The position numbers were made by a program, and so were the translations under genes. Positions 37,517 through 48,437 of a DNA stretch of 64,000 nt are shown piece by piece. The notes beneath the pieces were generated by a model that did not search any database, had not been told where the DNA came from, and worked only from the letters and a program-made list of their open reading frames with translations. Numbering within the stretch: the first letter of the stretch is position 1; each line of letters opens with the position of its first letter. This DNA comes from Shewanella olleyana (GTDB taxonomy: Bacteria > Pseudomonadota > Gammaproteobacteria > Enterobacterales > Shewanellaceae): the NCBI RefSeq assembly GCF_023283825.1, contig NZ_JAKILD010000012.1, positions 1 through 64,000 on the forward strand. The letters run 5' to 3'.

Positions 37517-37642
37517 GTCTCACCCTTTATTATAATTGTTATTAACAATAGGTCGGCAGACACTTTACCTAATTTAACTGGATTTACCAAAGCAACAATG
37601 AGGGAATAACAAATTATTTAATTGGTGGTGGATTTTTTGCAC

Positions 37643-37670
37643 AAAAAAGCGAGCTTAATGCTCGCTTGTA
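37643..37670 (-). terminator. Terminator of the SEC-C protein gene
   Basis: 8-bp stem aagcgagc/gctcgctt, loop ttaat; on the minus strand it is followed by six T. Confidence 0.82.
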
Positions 37671-37695
37671 AATAAAGTGTTGCTAGGTAAAGAGC

Positions 37696-38031
37696 TTATC
37701 CGCAGCACTTTTTGTATTTTTTGCCGCTGCCACAAATACATGGATCGTTACGGTTGATTTTCGCTTCAGCAGTAATCGCTTTAGGCTTATTCAAAATCCC
37801 TTCAAGTTGGAGGATATCTTCAGCCACTTCTGGATTGATAGTAATATTTGCCACTAACTTTTGCTGCTCGACAATAAGCTGAACTGCTTGCTGGCGTTCC
37901 TCAGTTTGAACAGTTAGTGCAAGTGGGTTAGTGGGTGTACCGACTTTAGCTTGTCGCTTAGTATTATAACCACTTTCGCCATAGGCAGGTTTTGGCGTTT
38001 GACGGCCTTTAAAGAAAAATTTGTCTGACAT
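37696..38031 (-). CDS. SEC-C metal-binding motif protein, PBPRA1643 type
   Basis: 111 residues. The C-terminus has the SEC-C zinc motif ([19 protein letters not shown]) as in SecA, so it may bind zinc and perhaps ribosomes or SecB-like partners. The N-terminus [23 protein letters not shown] is the family-specific segment. No enzyme domain. Flanked by its own terminator. Confidence 0.85.
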   Translation of the reverse strand: MSDKFFFKGRQTPKPAYGESGYNTKRQAKVGTPTNPLALTVQTEERQQAVQLIVEQQKLVANITINPEVAEDILQLEGILNKPKAITAEAKINRNDPCICGSGKKYKKCCG

Positions 38032-38250
38032 GATCGTACCTGCCCATCGTAAATATTAAGAGTGTAAAACAGTTTTAATAACGGCAATTTAAAACTGCGG
38101 TTATTGAAAAATAGAACCAGAGGCGAAGCTTTATACAGGACTTGAGCTTGTTTGCCTAATAAAAAATGGATTCAATGCTAATAAGTAGAGGTATATAACC
38201 GTCCATAGTTGAATTAAGGAAGCACCCTCAATTTCGCTGTGTTGCAAATA

Positions 38251-38280
38251 AAAAAGCTACCAATAAAAATTGATAGCTTT
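38251..38280 (-). terminator. Terminator of valS
   Basis: 12-base arms aaagctaccaat/attgatagcttt with one mismatch. On the minus strand it is followed by T-rich sequence, 25 bases after the valS stop. Confidence 0.75.
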
Positions 38281-38304
38281 CCTCATTGCAATTGCTGCTA
38301 GAAT

Positions 38305-41220
38305 TTAGCCTTCGAGCTTAGCAAGCTCAGCCTTCTGCTCAGTAAGCTTTTCAATATCGCGTTGATATTCAGCTTGCTTAGCGCGTTCTTTTTCAATAAC
38401 GGCAGCAGGTGCTTTAGCAACAAAACCTTGGTTAGATAACTTACCTTCAATACGTTTAAACTCACCTGCAGCTTTTTCAAGTAACTTGTCGATACGGGCA
38501 ACTTCTTTAGCCACATCGATAAGCCCTGCCATAGGGATTAATAGCTCCATGTCACCCACAAGCTGTGTGGTAGACATTGGCGCAGTTTCACCGTCAGCAA
38601 GAATAGTCATAGACTCAAGTTTTGCTAGGGTTTTAAAGAAGGTTTGGTTTGCTTCAATACGCGCTTTATCTTGCTCACTTACGCCACGTAATAGTGCATT
38701 AAGTGGTTTAGAAGGGGCAATATTTAGCTCGGCGCGGATATTACGCACAGCAGTAATGACTTGCTTAACCCATTCAAGATCTTCCATCGCTTGGTCATCA
38801 ACTTTAGCAGCATCAAACTCAGGGAATGCAGCTAGCATTAATGTGTCACCTTCAACACCTGCAAGCGGTTTAACACGCTGCCAAATGGTTTCAGTAAGGT
38901 AAGGCATCATTGGGTGCATTAAGCGCTGCATTTGTTCTAATACAGTGACCAAAGTATGACGAGTACCACGAAGCTGAGCTTCAGTGCCATTTTGCATAAC
39001 AGGCTTAGTTAATTCTAAGTACCAGTCACAGAATTGGTTCCAAGTGAACTCGTAAATGGTATTTGCTGCTAAGTCGAAACGGTAGTTAGCCATATGCTCG
39101 TCATAGGCTTTAACGGTTTGATTAAACAAACCGATAATCCAACGATCAGCAAGTGACAGTTCCATTTCACCAGGCTTGCCATCAACAAGTAATTGACCAC
39201 AATCTAATGCTTCGCCAATCGCATCTTCATCAGCACCTTCAGTTTGCACTTCGGTGTTCATTAATACGTAGCGTGAGGCGTTCCAAATCTTGTTACAGAA
39301 GCTACGGTAACCATCTAAGCGTTTCATGTCCCAGTTGATGTCGCGACCTGTTGAAGCCATTGATGCTAAGGTAAAGCGCAATGCATCAGTACCATGTGGC
39401 TCGATACCTTCAGCAAACTCTTTACGGGTACTTTTTTCAATTTTTGCGGCCATTTTAGGCTGCATCATATTGCCAGTACGCTTTTCAACTAATGACTCAA
39501 GGTCGATACCGTCAATCATATCAAGCGGATCAAGGACATTACCTTTAGACTTTGACATCTTATTACCGGCTTCATCACGGATAAGTCCGGTGACGTAAAC
39601 CGTTTTGAATGGCACTTGTGGTTTACCGTTTTCATCTTTGATGAAATGCATGGTCATCATGATCATGCGGGCAACCCAGAAGAAGATAATGTCAAAGCCT
39701 GTAACCAACACATCTGTTGGGTGGAATGCTTTTAACTCTTCAGTATTTTTTGGCCAACCTAAAGTTGAGAATGTCCATAACGCAGAGCTAAACCATGTAT
39801 CTAATACATCGTTGTCTTGGCGTAGTACCACCGAGTCATCTAGTTTATGTTTAGTGCGAACTTCTGTTTCGTCACGCCCAACATAGACTTTTCCTGACTC
39901 GTCATACCATGCAGGGATACGATGTCCCCACCAAAGCTGACGTGAGATACACCAGTCTTGAATATCGCGCATCCAAGAGTTGTACATGTTCTCGTATTGC
40001 TGCGGTACAAACTTAATGTCGCCATTATCAACCGCTTCCATGGCCGTTTTAGCCATAGGTGCAACTGATACATACCATTGGTCGGTCAGTAATGGTTCGA
40101 TTACCACACCAGAGCGATCGCCGTATGGCACTTTAAGTCCATGTGGATCAATTTTACCCAATAGACCTAAAGTTTCGAATTCTTCAACAATGGCTTTACG
40201 AGCTGCAAAACGCTCAAGACCTGCATAACGCTCAGGTAAACTGTTATCTAAATCGTTATTTGCAGTGCCGTCAGTATTAACCACTTCAGCTTCACTGCGA
40301 ATGTCAGCATTGATGGTTAATATGTTAAACATAGGCAAAGCGTGACGCTTACCGACTTCATAATCGTTAAAGTCATGAGCTGGAGTGATTTTCACACAGC
40401 CAGTACCAAATTCCATGTCGACATAGTCGTCAGCAACGATTGGGATAAGACGGTTAACAATTGGCAGTAGAATGAACTTGCCAATTAATGACTGGTAACG
40501 TTCGTCATCTGGATGTACAGCAACAGCGCTATCGCCTAGCATGGTTTCTGGACGAGTCGTTGCCACTTCTAAGTAGTCTTTACCGTCAGCAGTCAATGCG
40601 CCTTCAGCAAGCGGGTAGCGGAAATGCCACATGCTGCCTTGCTTTTCTTTGTTTTCAACTTCTAAGTCTGAAATTGCGGTGTGTAGTTTTGGATCCCAGT
40701 TAACCAGACGTTTACCACGGTAAATTAATTCATCATCATATAAACGTACAAACACTTCTTGTACGGCTTCAGACATGCCTTCATCCATAGTAAAACGTTC
40801 ACGTTCCCAATCTACCGATGCGCCAAGGCGACGTAGTTGTTTGGTGATAGTTCCGCCAGATTCTTTTTTCCAGTCCCAGATGCGATCGATGAAGTTTTCA
40901 CGACCTAAATCGTGACGGCCTAAACCTTCTTCAGCAAACACTTTACGCTCAACCAGCATTTGGGTAGCAATACCTGCGTGATCAGTACCCACTTGCCAAA
41001 GGGTATTTTTACCCTTCATGCGTTGATAACGAGTCAACGTATCCATAATGGTGTCTTGGAATGCATGACCCATGTGCAAGCTACCCGTCACATTCGGTGG
41101 CGGGATCATGATGCAATAATTACCTTTTGACTCATCGCCATGTGGTTTGAAGTAGCCTTGCTCTTCCCAGTTTTGGTAAAGAGATTGCTCAATTGACTGC
41201 GGATTATATGTTTTTTCCAT
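38305..41220 (-). CDS. valS: Valyl-tRNA synthetase
   Basis: 971 residues, slightly longer than E. coli ValS (951). Class I signature HMGH (49-52) and KMSKSKGNV for ATP; a CP1 editing domain between them; the C-terminal coiled-coil arm ([21 protein letters not shown]) that clamps tRNA. Several plus-strand open frames inside this gene are shadows. Follows holC by about 58 bases, as in E. coli, where pepA-holC-valS form a group. Confidence 0.97.
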   Translation of the reverse strand: MEKTYNPQSIEQSLYQNWEEQGYFKPHGDESKGNYCIMIPPPNVTGSLHMGHAFQDTIMDTLTRYQRMKGKNTLWQVGTDHAGIATQMLVERKVFAEEGLGRHDLGRENFIDRIWDWKKESGGTITKQLRRLGASVDWERERFTMDEGMSEAVQEVFVRLYDDELIYRGKRLVNWDPKLHTAISDLEVENKEKQGSMWHFRYPLAEGALTADGKDYLEVATTRPETMLGDSAVAVHPDDERYQSLIGKFILLPIVNRLIPIVADDYVDMEFGTGCVKITPAHDFNDYEVGKRHALPMFNILTINADIRSEAEVVNTDGTANNDLDNSLPERYAGLERFAARKAIVEEFETLGLLGKIDPHGLKVPYGDRSGVVIEPLLTDQWYVSVAPMAKTAMEAVDNGDIKFVPQQYENMYNSWMRDIQDWCISRQLWWGHRIPAWYDESGKVYVGRDETEVRTKHKLDDSVVLRQDNDVLDTWFSSALWTFSTLGWPKNTEELKAFHPTDVLVTGFDIIFFWVARMIMMTMHFIKDENGKPQVPFKTVYVTGLIRDEAGNKMSKSKGNVLDPLDMIDGIDLESLVEKRTGNMMQPKMAAKIEKSTRKEFAEGIEPHGTDALRFTLASMASTGRDINWDMKRLDGYRSFCNKIWNASRYVLMNTEVQTEGADEDAIGEALDCGQLLVDGKPGEMELSLADRWIIGLFNQTVKAYDEHMANYRFDLAANTIYEFTWNQFCDWYLELTKPVMQNGTEAQLRGTRHTLVTVLEQMQRLMHPMMPYLTETIWQRVKPLAGVEGDTLMLAAFPEFDAAKVDDQAMEDLEWVKQVITAVRNIRAELNIAPSKPLNALLRGVSEQDKARIEANQTFFKTLAKLESMTILADGETAPMSTTQLVGDMELLIPMAGLIDVAKEVARIDKLLEKAAGEFKRIEGKLSNQGFVAKAPAAVIEKERAKQAEYQRDIEKLTEQKAELAKLEG

Positions 41221-41278
41221 GGGATTTTTGTTTTCTCAATCTAAATTAATAGTTGGTATTGTTAACGAATCAACTGGC

Positions 41279-41731
41279 TTAAACGCCAGTGAACTCAGTT
41301 GTAGTGAGTTCAATGCCTAATTGCTTGTATTCACGATAGCGAGCACGTGCAATTTGTTTAAGCGCATCATCATTAGCAACAAAATCGATAATATGCGGAA
41401 AGTTAACCGCAAATGATGGCACTTGATCTGCGAGGTTAATGAGTAAATGACGACTTTTATTGGCGCCTAATTTATCAAAACCAATTTCGACAGGTGAACC
41501 GGTTACAGGTCCTTCCCCTTTTAAATTGTGAGGAACAAATGCCGTTGGCTCAAATTGCCAAAGTAATTCGTCAATGGCGTATGCCTGCTGTTTATCTTGG
41601 CAATGAATATAAATTAATTGCTGCTGACGGTAATGCTTTTCTGCTAATTGGCAGGCGCTTAACAATACACTTTCGATAGCACTGGGCTGTGTATTGATGG
41701 CGGGCATTAAGTAAAACAGAGTCTTTGGCAT
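41279..41731 (-). CDS. holC: DNA polymerase III chi subunit
   Basis: 150 residues. Binds SSB and links the clamp loader to single-stranded DNA. MPKTLFYLM, HCQDKQQAYAIDELLWQF and VPHNLKGEG are typical of HolC. Located between pepA and valS. A terminator for pepA stands before it, so holC-valS likely start from a separate promoter in 41732-41855. Confidence 0.9.
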   Translation of the reverse strand: MPKTLFYLMPAINTQPSAIESVLLSACQLAEKHYRQQQLIYIHCQDKQQAYAIDELLWQFEPTAFVPHNLKGEGPVTGSPVEIGFDKLGANKSRHLLINLADQVPSFAVNFPHIIDFVANDDALKQIARARYREYKQLGIELTTTEFTGV

Positions 41732-41855
41732 GCTTTTACTATATTTGACGAAGTAAAGACGGATTTTACACTAAAAGCAACTCGTGGGGCTAGGGCGGAC
41801 AGCGGTTAAATTAACATTTAGATGTGTTTGTTATTTAATTCATTTAGAAAAATAA

Positions 41856-41890
41856 AAAAGGTGAAGAATTGCTTCTTCACCTTTTCTTAT
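41856..41890 (-). terminator. Terminator of pepA
   Basis: 12-bp stem aaaaggtgaaga/tcttcacctttt. On the minus strand the stem is followed by six T. It lies 39 bases after the pepA stop. Confidence 0.85.
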
Positions 41891-41923
41891 AAAGCTCAAT
41901 CTATCGGCTTGCTTCAATAAGGC

Positions 41924-43432
41924 TTATTCGCCTTGATCTACACCTGCGCGATTGATTAGGAACTGACTTAATAATGGTACAGGACGACCTGTTGACCCTT
42001 TATTTGCGCCACTATTCCATGCAGTACCAGCAACATCAATATGTGCCCAGTTATATTTCTTAGTAAAGCGAGATAAGAAACATGCTGCAGTAATAGAACC
42101 TGCTGGACGACCGCCTAAGTTAGTCATGTCAGCAAATGGGCTTTCAAGCATTTCTTGGTACTCATCCCAAATCGGCATGCGCCATGCGCGGTCACCAGAT
42201 TGTTCGCCCGCATTTAACAGCTCGTGAGCTAATGGGTTGTGAGATGAGAATAAACCTGAAGCGTGCTTACCGAGTGCGATAACACATGCACCCGTTAGCG
42301 TAGCAGTATCAATGACTAATTCAGGGTCGAAACGTTCTACATAAGTTAGAACATCACATAATACTAAGCGACCTTCAGCATCGGTATTAAGCACTTCAAC
42401 AGTTTGACCTGACATGGTAGTAAGGATATCACCAGGGCGGTATGCATCACCTGCAGGCATGTTTTCACAACCCGCAAGAATACCAATAACGTTGATTGGC
42501 AAATTCATTTCACATAAAGCTTTCATCGTGCCGATAACACCGGCTGCCCCGCCCATGTCATATTTCATCTCATCCATACCATCGCCTGGTTTTAATGAGA
42601 TGCCGCCTGAATCGAAGGTTAAACCTTTACCCACAAGCACAATTGGCTTTTCAGTTTCATCAACCGCGCCTTTGTATTCCATTATGGTCATGATTGATTC
42701 ATTAGCACTTGCACGGCCCACTGCTAAGTATGAATTCATACCTAGTTTAGCCATTTGTTCTTCACCAATGGTGGTAACAGTTAAGTTCTCATGAACTTCA
42801 CCAATCTGACGAGCTTGAGAAGCTAAATAAGCAGGGTTACAAATGTTTGGTGGCATGTTTGCCACATCACGACATAAGTCCATACCTGCAGCAACTGCCA
42901 TTCCGTGCTCAATAGCACGTTCGCCGATGGTCAGTTCACGACGAGTCGGAACATTGAATACCATTTTACGAAGTGGACGACGAGTTTCGCCTTTGCGGGT
43001 TTTTAAGGTATCGAAACTGTATAAACTGTTATAAGTTGTTTCAACAGCTTGGCGCACTTTCCAATATGTGTCGCGACCTTTAACGTGTAATTCAGTTAGG
43101 AAACAAACAGCTTCCATTGAACCAGTTTCATTTAAAGTGTTAATGGTTTTGGTGATAATTTGTTTGTATTGGCGCTCATCGAGTTCACGCTCTTTGCCAC
43201 AACCGACTAACAAAACGCGCTCACTGAGCACGTTTGGTACATGATGCAACAATAGCATCTGTCCTGGTTTGCCTTCTAAATCACCACGTCGAAGTAGGTT
43301 ACTGATGTAACCTTCACTGATTTTATCCAATTGCTCTGCGATACCAGATAAACGACGAGGTTCGTATACACCGACAACGATACAAGCTGAACGTTGCTTT
43401 TCGGGGCTGCCGCTCTTTACGCTAAACTCCAT
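41924..43432 (-). CDS. pepA: Leucyl aminopeptidase
   Basis: 502 residues, M17 family hexameric metallopeptidase. [10 protein letters not shown], the family signature with metal-binding Asp and Glu, lies near residue 350; [14 protein letters not shown] carries catalytic lysine and metal ligands. In E. coli PepA also binds DNA in cer recombination and carAB control; whether that holds here is unknown. ATG 43432 with AGGAG six bases upstream is preferred to the GTG two codons earlier. Divergent from lptF. Confidence 0.96.
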   Translation of the reverse strand: MEFSVKSGSPEKQRSACIVVGVYEPRRLSGIAEQLDKISEGYISNLLRRGDLEGKPGQMLLLHHVPNVLSERVLLVGCGKERELDERQYKQIITKTINTLNETGSMEAVCFLTELHVKGRDTYWKVRQAVETTYNSLYSFDTLKTRKGETRRPLRKMVFNVPTRRELTIGERAIEHGMAVAAGMDLCRDVANMPPNICNPAYLASQARQIGEVHENLTVTTIGEEQMAKLGMNSYLAVGRASANESIMTIMEYKGAVDETEKPIVLVGKGLTFDSGGISLKPGDGMDEMKYDMGGAAGVIGTMKALCEMNLPINVIGILAGCENMPAGDAYRPGDILTTMSGQTVEVLNTDAEGRLVLCDVLTYVERFDPELVIDTATLTGACVIALGKHASGLFSSHNPLAHELLNAGEQSGDRAWRMPIWDEYQEMLESPFADMTNLGGRPAGSITAACFLSRFTKKYNWAHIDVAGTAWNSGANKGSTGRPVPLLSQFLINRAGVDQGE

Positions 43433-43686
43433 GAGCACTCCTAGATTATTAAAGACAAATTTTTATATTTATTAGATAATGTTTTAATTAGGCCTGTTAG
43501 GCCATATTTACAAACCTTTAAGGAAATAAATCCTTGGTAATTTTCTGCTACGCAGCTAAATGAATTACACTTAAAGAAGCTCACGAGCTGGTCAGAAAAC
43601 TATCAATAACTGCTAAAAGCAGACATTTTATAGTGAACTTACTCTGATACCAGCAAAAAGACAAGTTTAGACAGTGGATCCTACCT

Positions 43687-44799
43687 GTGATTGTATTTAG
43701 ATACTTGATCGTTGAAGTTTTAAAAGCCCAATTTGCGATACTTTTGGTGCTGTTAACTATTTTTATTAGCCAGCAATTTGTACGTGTATTAGGGGATGCC
43801 TCAGATGGCGATTTCCCTGCATCTTTAGTGCTGACATTGTTAGGGCTTAATCTACCGCAACTTACCGTACTGGTACTGCCGCTGAGTTTTTTCTTAGCGA
43901 TTTTGCTTGCTCATGGGCGAATGTATGCCGAAAACGAAATGGTGGTACTCCATGGCGTTGGCATTAGTGAATGGTATGTGACACGAGTGACCTTGCTTAT
44001 TGCAGTCGCTAACTTAGTGTTTACTGGTATTTTATCGCTTTATGTCGGACCCTGGGCCGAAGAGAAGCAAAACCAAGTGTTAGAGCAGGCTCAGTCTGAA
44101 GCGGGTCTAGCAGCTATTGTGCAAGGGCGTTTTCAAGCAAGCCCCAATGGCCGAGCCGTATTATTCGTTGAAAAAATATCGAAATCCAATGAGTTACAAA
44201 AAGTTTTTGTAGCGCAACTTCCTGATCCTGAAGATGAAGAAGGCCTCACTAATATTGTGGTGTCTGAGCAAGGTCGAGTGGTCGAAGATCGCTTTGGTAG
44301 TCAACAGTTACAGCTTGATAACGGTATTCGTTATCAGGGCAGTGCCCATCATCTTGATTACCAAATGATTGAGTTTGGTGGTTATCGAATGGAAATTAAA
44401 GAGCAGGAAGTTGATGAAAGGCGCAGAAAGTTATCAGCTTTGCCTGTTAATGAGCTATTAAGTACCCCTGGGCCTGAAGCTGTTGCTGAATTCCAGTGGC
44501 GTCTTGCATTGCCACTGGCTATTCCATTAATGACACTCATTGCTGTGCCATTAGCGAGGGTGAATGTCAGACAAGGTAAGTTTGCCAAGATGTTCCCCGC
44601 GATATTATTGTACCTTGGATATTTTGGTTTGATGGTCGCTGGGCGTAAAGCATTAGAAGATGAAGTCATTCCGCTAGCGTTAGGTATGTGGTGGATCCAT
44701 GGTTCTGCTCTGGTGATGGGCTTGTTTTTACTGGGTAAAGAGCGTCCAAGTGGGGCTAAAATACTGCAAAGCTTTAAGCGCAAGCAGGTGGCATCATGA
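43687..44799 (+). CDS. lptF: LPS export permease LptF
   Basis: 370 residues, starting at GTG. Six membrane helices (three at each end) flank a periplasmic beta-jellyroll domain (about 130-250). With LptG and LptB it extracts LPS from the inner membrane and passes it to LptC and onwards to LptD. The start VIFRYLIVEVLKAQ is typical. Overlaps lptG by four bases (ATGA), so the two are made in equal amounts. Confidence 0.95.
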   Translation: MIVFRYLIVEVLKAQFAILLVLLTIFISQQFVRVLGDASDGDFPASLVLTLLGLNLPQLTVLVLPLSFFLAILLAHGRMYAENEMVVLHGVGISEWYVTRVTLLIAVANLVFTGILSLYVGPWAEEKQNQVLEQAQSEAGLAAIVQGRFQASPNGRAVLFVEKISKSNELQKVFVAQLPDPEDEEGLTNIVVSEQGRVVEDRFGSQQLQLDNGIRYQGSAHHLDYQMIEFGGYRMEIKEQEVDERRRKLSALPVNELLSTPGPEAVAEFQWRLALPLAIPLMTLIAVPLARVNVRQGKFAKMFPAILLYLGYFGLMVAGRKALEDEVIPLALGMWWIHGSALVMGLFLLGKERPSGAKILQSFKRKQVAS

Positions 44800-45854
44800 A
44801 GATATTAGATCTCTATATTGCGCGCGTTATTATTAGCACATCAGCTTTGTGTCTACTTATCTTGACAGGCTTGTCCGGTATTATTAAGTGGGTAGATCAG
44901 TTACGAGTGGTAGGGCGCGGTGCTTATACCATGTTGGATGCGATGATTTATGTCATCTTCTTAATTCCGCGTGATATTGAAATGTTCTTTCCTATTGCGG
45001 TGTTACTAGGCGCATTAATCGGTATGGGAATGCTTGCGTCAAATTCTGAGCTTGTGGTGATGCAAGCGTCAGGCATGTCACGTCTACAAATTACTATTTC
45101 AGCGATGAAAACCGCTATTCCGCTGATGATTATCGTGATGGCGTTAGGTGAGTGGGGCGCACCCGTTGCAGAGCGAAGCGCTAAAGAGTTACAAGCCACC
45201 AAAGTGTCTGGCGGCAGCTTGATAAAATCCCATCGAGGGGTTTGGGCTCGAGATGGTGATTTATTCGTTAATATTGGTGAAGTTGAAACCATCAACACCC
45301 TCAATAACATCACCTTTTATGAATTTGACGATGATTTAAAGCTAAAGACCATGACCCAAGCAATGCGAGCTAACTTTGCTAATGGTGTCTGGCGTTTATT
45401 CGACGTTAAAAATACCCACATTACCGAAGACCAAATTACCTTGGAGTACCAAGAAGAGCGTGTATGGAACTCGACATTGACGCCAGACAAATTAAGTGTG
45501 GTGTCAGTAAAGCCTGAAGCATTAAGTATTCAGGGCTTGATTGGTTATTTGGATTATTTGAAAGTGAACCAACAAGATCCAAGTCGATATGAGCTAGCGC
45601 TGTGGCGTAAAATTATGCAACCCATTACCGTTGCAGTAATGATACTCGTGGCATTGTCATTTGTGTTTGGTCCTTTAAGAACGGTAACTATGGGCGCCAG
45701 GGTGTTACTGGGTGTTGTTGCAGGTTTCAGCTTTTATATCTGTAGTGAAATATTTGGGCCATTAAGTATTGTTTATGGCTTACCTGCATACATTAGTGCC
45801 AGTATGCCTGCGGTGTTGTTTAGTGCAGGGGCGCTATATTTTATTAGGAAATAA
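44796..45854 (+). CDS. lptG: LPS export permease LptG
   Basis: 352 residues, same architecture as LptF. ILDLYIARVIISTSAL starts the first helix. Partner of LptF and LptB in LPS extraction. Its ATG overlaps the lptF stop. The last codons and the stop are the first unit of a 17-bp tandem array. Confidence 0.95.
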   Translation: MKILDLYIARVIISTSALCLLILTGLSGIIKWVDQLRVVGRGAYTMLDAMIYVIFLIPRDIEMFFPIAVLLGALIGMGMLASNSELVVMQASGMSRLQITISAMKTAIPLMIIVMALGEWGAPVAERSAKELQATKVSGGSLIKSHRGVWARDGDLFVNIGEVETINTLNNITFYEFDDDLKLKTMTQAMRANFANGVWRLFDVKNTHITEDQITLEYQEERVWNSTLTPDKLSVVSVKPEALSIQGLIGYLDYLKVNQQDPSRYELALWRKIMQPITVAVMILVALSFVFGPLRTVTMGARVLLGVVAGFSFYICSEIFGPLSIVYGLPAYISASMPAVLFSAGALYFIRK

Positions 45855-45893
45855 GCTGCATTAGGAAATAACCAGCATTAGAAGATAAGCTGT
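45843..45893 (+). repeat. 17-bp tandem array, three units, starting in the lptG stop region
   Basis: Units start at 45843, 45860 and 45877: attaggaaataagctgc, then attaggaaataaccagc and attagaagataagctgt. The first unit contains the last codons (Ile-Arg-Lys) and the TAA of lptG. Confidence 0.85.
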
Positions 45894-45967
45894 ATCAAGG
45901 ATTAATCAGGGGGCCTAGGTGCCTCGAGCTTTATTCGGTGTCTAACTCAGCAACAATAAAATAAACT

Positions 45968-45997
45968 AAAACCAGCCAAATAATGGCTGGTTTTTTT
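45968..45997 (+). terminator. Terminator of lptFG
   Basis: 11-bp stem aaaaccagcca/tggctggtttt with seven T in total. It faces the convergent diguanylate cyclase gene. Confidence 0.88.
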
Positions 45998-46038
45998 ATG
46001 CCTTCAAATAGAATTACGCTTTATAAGGGTAAGTTGAG

Positions 46039-47148
46039 TTAACTCGCTTTTTTCGGGTAAACACTGTCTCTACCATGTTCTTTAGCATAATAGAGGTACT
46101 CGTCAGCTTGGGATATGGCGGAGTCGACAGAGTGAGTGATATCAGCTTTACCTATACCAATACTCACAGTGATAGGAATGGTGATATTTTCATAAACAAT
46201 CGGATTGGCATGAATGATATTTCTGATCTTTTCGGCCACTTCATAAGCGTCCTCAAAAGGAGTTTGCGGTAGTAAAATTAAAAATTCTTCCCCACCCCAG
46301 CGCGAAATCATATCTTGTTTGCGTAAAGTGCCAACAAATAATTTAGCCAGTTTTACTAATACTTCGTCACCATAAGAATGGCCATATTGATCATTAACTT
46401 GCTTAAAAAAATCAACATCAATCAATAAAATGCTCATCGAATGTTTATTGCGTAATACTCTGGCATATTCATAGCTAAGTTGCTCCATCATCGCACGGCG
46501 ATTTGGAATATTGGTGAGGTGATCACGAAGGGCTTGTTGCTCAAATTTTTCGCTGAGCTGTTTTACGTGCAAGAAAGATTGATGGCGCGAGTATTCATAA
46601 TAACCTGCTAAAAACGTTAAGGTCATTAATGAGTAAAGCACACGGGTTTTAAATTCGTAAGTGTAAGTGGCTAATAATAATTCATCATTAGGGTAAAACA
46701 TTATTAGGCAATAACAGGCAATAAATATGAGGGTGTTTCTAAGTCCACCTTTTAAACCACCAAAAAACATCATCACAGGTGGGACTAAAAATATCCATAA
46801 TGGTCCAGTGTTGTTTGCTCCTCCGCTATAAACTAGATACAGCATTAACGTAAGTAAACTTAGCTGAATCAGGGTGCTAGAAGTTTCGAACCTGTACTGT
46901 TTGAGGAAAAGCCAATGATTTTGTAGCGAGAGAAAAAACAAGATACTGGAGAGCAATAATACCATCGCGAGGGTGGAGTTATTGTCAATATATGCATTGA
47001 TGCCGAGAATAAAGGTAATTGAAAACCCAACCATACCAAACCAATTAATAATCAGGATTTTATGACGTTTTTCAGGATCGTCATAAAGCTCTGTACCTCG
47101 GTTCAGATAGTTTAAAAGCAATTTTTTAATCGCAATTATGGTATTCAA
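46039..47148 (-). CDS. Membrane diguanylate cyclase (GGDEF)
   Basis: 369 residues. An N-terminal region with about six membrane helices (to about residue 190) is followed by a GGDEF domain with an intact active site (RWGGEEF) and a product-inhibition site RKQD five residues before it. It makes cyclic di-GMP from GTP, so it would favour sessile growth. The membrane part has no recognised sensor family. The only start that keeps the N-terminus is TTG (47148) with GGAAAAC upstream; a later ATG would remove the first helix. Confidence 0.85.
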   Translation of the reverse strand: MNTIIAIKKLLLNYLNRGTELYDDPEKRHKILIINWFGMVGFSITFILGINAYIDNNSTLAMVLLLSSILFFLSLQNHWLFLKQYRFETSSTLIQLSLLTLMLYLVYSGGANNTGPLWIFLVPPVMMFFGGLKGGLRNTLIFIACYCLIMFYPNDELLLATYTYEFKTRVLYSLMTLTFLAGYYEYSRHQSFLHVKQLSEKFEQQALRDHLTNIPNRRAMMEQLSYEYARVLRNKHSMSILLIDVDFFKQVNDQYGHSYGDEVLVKLAKLFVGTLRKQDMISRWGGEEFLILLPQTPFEDAYEVAEKIRNIIHANPIVYENITIPITVSIGIGKADITHSVDSAISQADEYLYYAKEHGRDSVYPKKAS

Positions 47149-47259
47149 AGTTTTCCGTTCATCCCTTTACGCAATATATTCCATTAATAAACTGAAAGCC
47201 GTTTCTTCCTAAGATACTCCACTATATCAATCTCGCCAAGTAACAATCGTATGTTGGCT

Positions 47260-47422
47260 TATACCAATCAGTATAAGAATGTGAACATTCTTACTGGTTA
47301 AAATCCTTTAAAACTTCGCTATAAATTTTGTAGGTAGAGCAACTAGCTAGCGGCAATTTCTGCCTTGAACTAAGCGATTTTTGCTACGCAATATCTGATC
47401 ACTTATTTCTCCCGATTGGTAA
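47260..47422. mobile_element. MITE-like repeat, copy B (inverted relative to copy A)
   Basis: A non-coding element of about 163 bp from TATACCAATC to GATTGGTA. It is the reverse complement of the element at 9311-9473, with internal blocks such as ttttgtaggtagagcaacta and ttcttactggttaaaatc conserved between copies. Confidence 0.78.
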
Positions 47423-47510
47423 TAATGTGTTTGTCTCTGGAAGTTTACTGTTGCTTTATGACGTACCTAAAGCACTCAGCACTGAGAGATTGGGGTAAAG
47501 ATTAAGCATG

Positions 47511-47541
47511 AAAAAAGCCAATTGATTAAACAATTGGCTTT
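47511..47541 (-). terminator. Terminator of the RDD gene
   Basis: 11-bp stem aaagccaattg/caattggcttt; on the minus strand it is followed by six T. It lies about 100 bases after the stop, beyond a short tandem array. Confidence 0.8.
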
Positions 47542-47600
47542 AATGGGATGGCTCTTGCTACAAAAGTAAAACTGACTCTTTATAAAATAGTTTTATGCGC

Positions 47601-47649
47601 TAAGCCTTAAATACCAAGTCCAAGTCCTAAGTCTTAAATGCTAAGTCTA
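47601..47649 (-). repeat. 7-bp degenerate tandem array starting in the RDD gene stop
   Basis: On the minus strand the stop codon begins a run of heptamers resembling aggactt (tagactt, agcattt, aagactt, aggactt, ggacttg, gtattta, aggctta). Confidence 0.6.
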
Positions 47650-48156
47650 GGCGCCATGCCAATTTCGCATTTGGTTGGCTTCAACAGATAAAACCACAAC
47701 TTCAGAGCGAGTCATTTTATCTTGTAAGGCCAGTTTGTCTGGATTAATCAGGATAAATAAATTGCCTATTCCTGCAAAAGACCAAACCACACGGGCGACA
47801 GCGGTAATAAAACTTAAGTTTTGCCCATTTGGGTGTTGTACTTTCAAACGCCAAGCACGCATGCCTAATGTTTGTCCACCACGGCTCCAAAATATAGCGT
47901 AAAAGCCAGCTACACAAATCACTAACCAAAGTTGGTAAAAGCCTTGGTAAAGCGGTGTTTGGTTTAGTAAATCAGAAACATGTTCATGGCCATTAATACT
48001 GATAACACCAGTGCTGGTTAAGCCAAAAAAGAGTCCGAAGCCAATCACACCTGCAACCATATAAACGGCTACTGCAAGTAAAGCATCATAAATCATAGCG
48101 CCACAGCGTTTGATAAAGCTGGCTCGAGGAAAGTTCGCGTGTTCTGAATTAATCAT
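47647..48156 (-). CDS. RDD family membrane protein
   Basis: 169 residues. Three membrane helices and the Arg-Asp-Asp type motifs: KRCGAMIYDALLA at the start and QTLGMRAWRLKV near 115. RDD proteins are small membrane proteins; some act as cation/proton exchangers, most have unknown roles. It ends immediately at a heptamer array. Upstream of it, 14 bases apart, lies the DUF2960 gene. Confidence 0.82.
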   Translation of the reverse strand: MINSEHANFPRASFIKRCGAMIYDALLAVAVYMVAGVIGFGLFFGLTSTGVISINGHEHVSDLLNQTPLYQGFYQLWLVICVAGFYAIFWSRGGQTLGMRAWRLKVQHPNGQNLSFITAVARVVWSFAGIGNLFILINPDKLALQDKMTRSEVVVLSVEANQMRNWHGA

Positions 48157-48170
48157 GTAAACCCTTTGAA

Positions 48171-48437
48171 TTAGCTAGTTGGTGTTTCTTCGTCGTCTTC
48201 TCTGACAAATTTAATGCTGCTAAATCCAAAACGAGCAAACTCAGTTTTACGGAATTCTTTTTCAGCCTTAGCGCCTTTTTTTGAGGTCATCGCTACTTGT
48301 TGTTCCATCGCTAGAAAGCGGGTTAAATCTATGCCTTCGGCTTCAGCTGCGGCTTCATATAAGTCATGATGAATGTCATAGCTAAACGGGATAACTTTGG
48401 TTTTACCTTTAAAGATATAAATGACTTGGCGAGCCAT
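48171..48437 (-). CDS. DUF2960 family protein
   Basis: 88 residues from the ATG at 48437 (AGGAG six bases upstream). The open frame runs far upstream, but that part is non-coding: no ribosome-binding site and odd composition. MARQVIYIFKGKTKVIPFSYDIHHDLYEAAAEAEGIDL, as read from the frame in parts, fits the DUF2960 family. Soluble, charged at the C-terminus. It may be cotranscribed with the RDD gene. No function known. Confidence 0.75.
   Translation of the reverse strand: MARQVIYIFKGKTKVIPFSYDIHHDLYEAAAEAEGIDLTRFLAMEQQVAMTSKKGAKAEKEFRKTEFARFGFSSIKFVREDDEETPTS

Noticed and set aside
38486..40703. Six or more open frames on the plus strand inside valS
   Set aside because: They mirror codon bias of the long minus-strand gene, have no ribosome-binding sites and no family likeness.
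42414..43034. Plus-strand frames within pepA
   Set aside because: Shadows of pepA; no start signals.
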